Shown in pieces: positions 6,282 to 6,360 of a stretch of 6,360 nucleotides of DNA. Source of the stretch: Cytophagales bacterium (lineage in GTDB: Bacteria; Bacteroidota; Bacteroidia; Cytophagales; UBA9547); NCBI GenBank assembly GCA_013298205.1, contig JAAFJZ010000154.1:1-6360 (forward strand), written 5' to 3'. Made by a program: the position numbers and the translations under genes. How positions within the stretch are numbered: the stretch's first letter is position 1; each line of letters opens with the position of its first letter. The notes under the pieces were generated by a model. That model saw only the letters and a list, made by a program, of their open reading frames with translations. It was not told where the DNA came from and made no database searches.

Positions 6282-6360
6282 ATGGAAAATTCGTTGAGCA
6301 CATCAGTATTAGAAGAGCTATTTGAAATAACATCACCTTGGCTTATAGATTCAATAAAAA
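6282..6360 (+). CDS. Transposase, N-terminal 26 codons only (probable ISL3 family)
   Basis: The frame opens with ATG at 6282 and stays open to the window edge. It encodes 26 residues beginning MENSLSTSVLEELF and continuing EITSPWLIDSIK. A short helix followed by a 'LFxIxxPWxIxxI' segment resembles the start of ISL3-family transposases, which go on to a zinc-binding domain and a DDE catalytic domain that would lie outside the window. The nearby IS terminus at 6234 supports the call. With so few residues, the assignment depends mainly on context. Confidence 0.6.
   Translation, partial: MENSLSTSVLEELFEITSPWLIDSIK

Larger units (their letters stand above)
6234..6360 (+). mobile_element. Left end of an insertion sequence, probably ISL3 family, continuing past the window
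   Basis: GGCTCTTCGCTAAAAATTG at 6234 onward has the terminal form GG(C/T)TCTT...AAA that is typical of ISL3-family inverted repeats. An open reading frame starts 48 bases inside it, the normal transposase position for these elements. The flank at 6226-6233 (ATAAAAAA) is an AT-rich 8-mer, fitting the 8-bp AT-rich target duplications that ISL3 elements make; the second copy would lie beyond the window. Inside the end, TTGTGGA is repeated directly at 6250-6256 and 6276-6282, possibly part of the transposase-binding region. Family assignment rests on the tip sequence and a short protein start, so it is probable rather than certain. Confidence 0.7.

Overview
The window looks like a piece of an AT-rich Bacteroidota chromosome. 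The protein sequences (ammonium channel, RseP-type protease, RF2, an odd GNAT-like protein) have the character of that phylum. Genes start without Shine-Dalgarno sequences. Two upstream regions carry the Bacteroidota housekeeping promoter pattern TTG-N17-23-TAnnTTTG. I cannot place it in an order or genus.

Layout. Bases 1-1203 (minus strand) hold an ammonium channel gene (amt) that lacks only its extreme 3' end, which runs off the window. Bases 1204-1466 are a divergent intergenic region with a good amt promoter, an 8-bp tandem repeat in the amt leader, two dyad symmetries and a weaker promoter facing the other way. Bases 1467-5108 (plus strand) form a tight three-gene cluster with gaps of 20 and 13 bases: a GNAT-like protein of unknown substrate, the site-2 protease rseP, and prfB (release factor 2). 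Bases 5109-5245 are a short convergent gap with no convincing terminator. Bases 5246-6233 (minus strand) are the 3' part of a very AT-rich gene for a polytopic membrane protein resembling GT-C/GT39 glycosyltransferases. From 6234 to the window end is the left end of an insertion sequence that I assign to the ISL3 family, including the first 26 codons of its transposase (6282 onward). The element interrupts the glycosyltransferase-like gene.

How the parts relate. The three-gene cluster is ordinary core biology: translation termination, envelope proteolysis and a probable small-molecule transferase, apparently co-transcribed. The ammonium channel is separately and divergently transcribed and probably responds to nitrogen supply. 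The glycosyltransferase-like remnant and the IS form an accessory border next to the core block, with visibly lower G+C. I did not find an undescribed multi-gene system. The points most worth a second look are the IS disruption, the near-leaderless transposase promoter in the IS end, the absence of the RF2 autoregulatory frameshift from prfB, and the repeat structures around prfB and amt.
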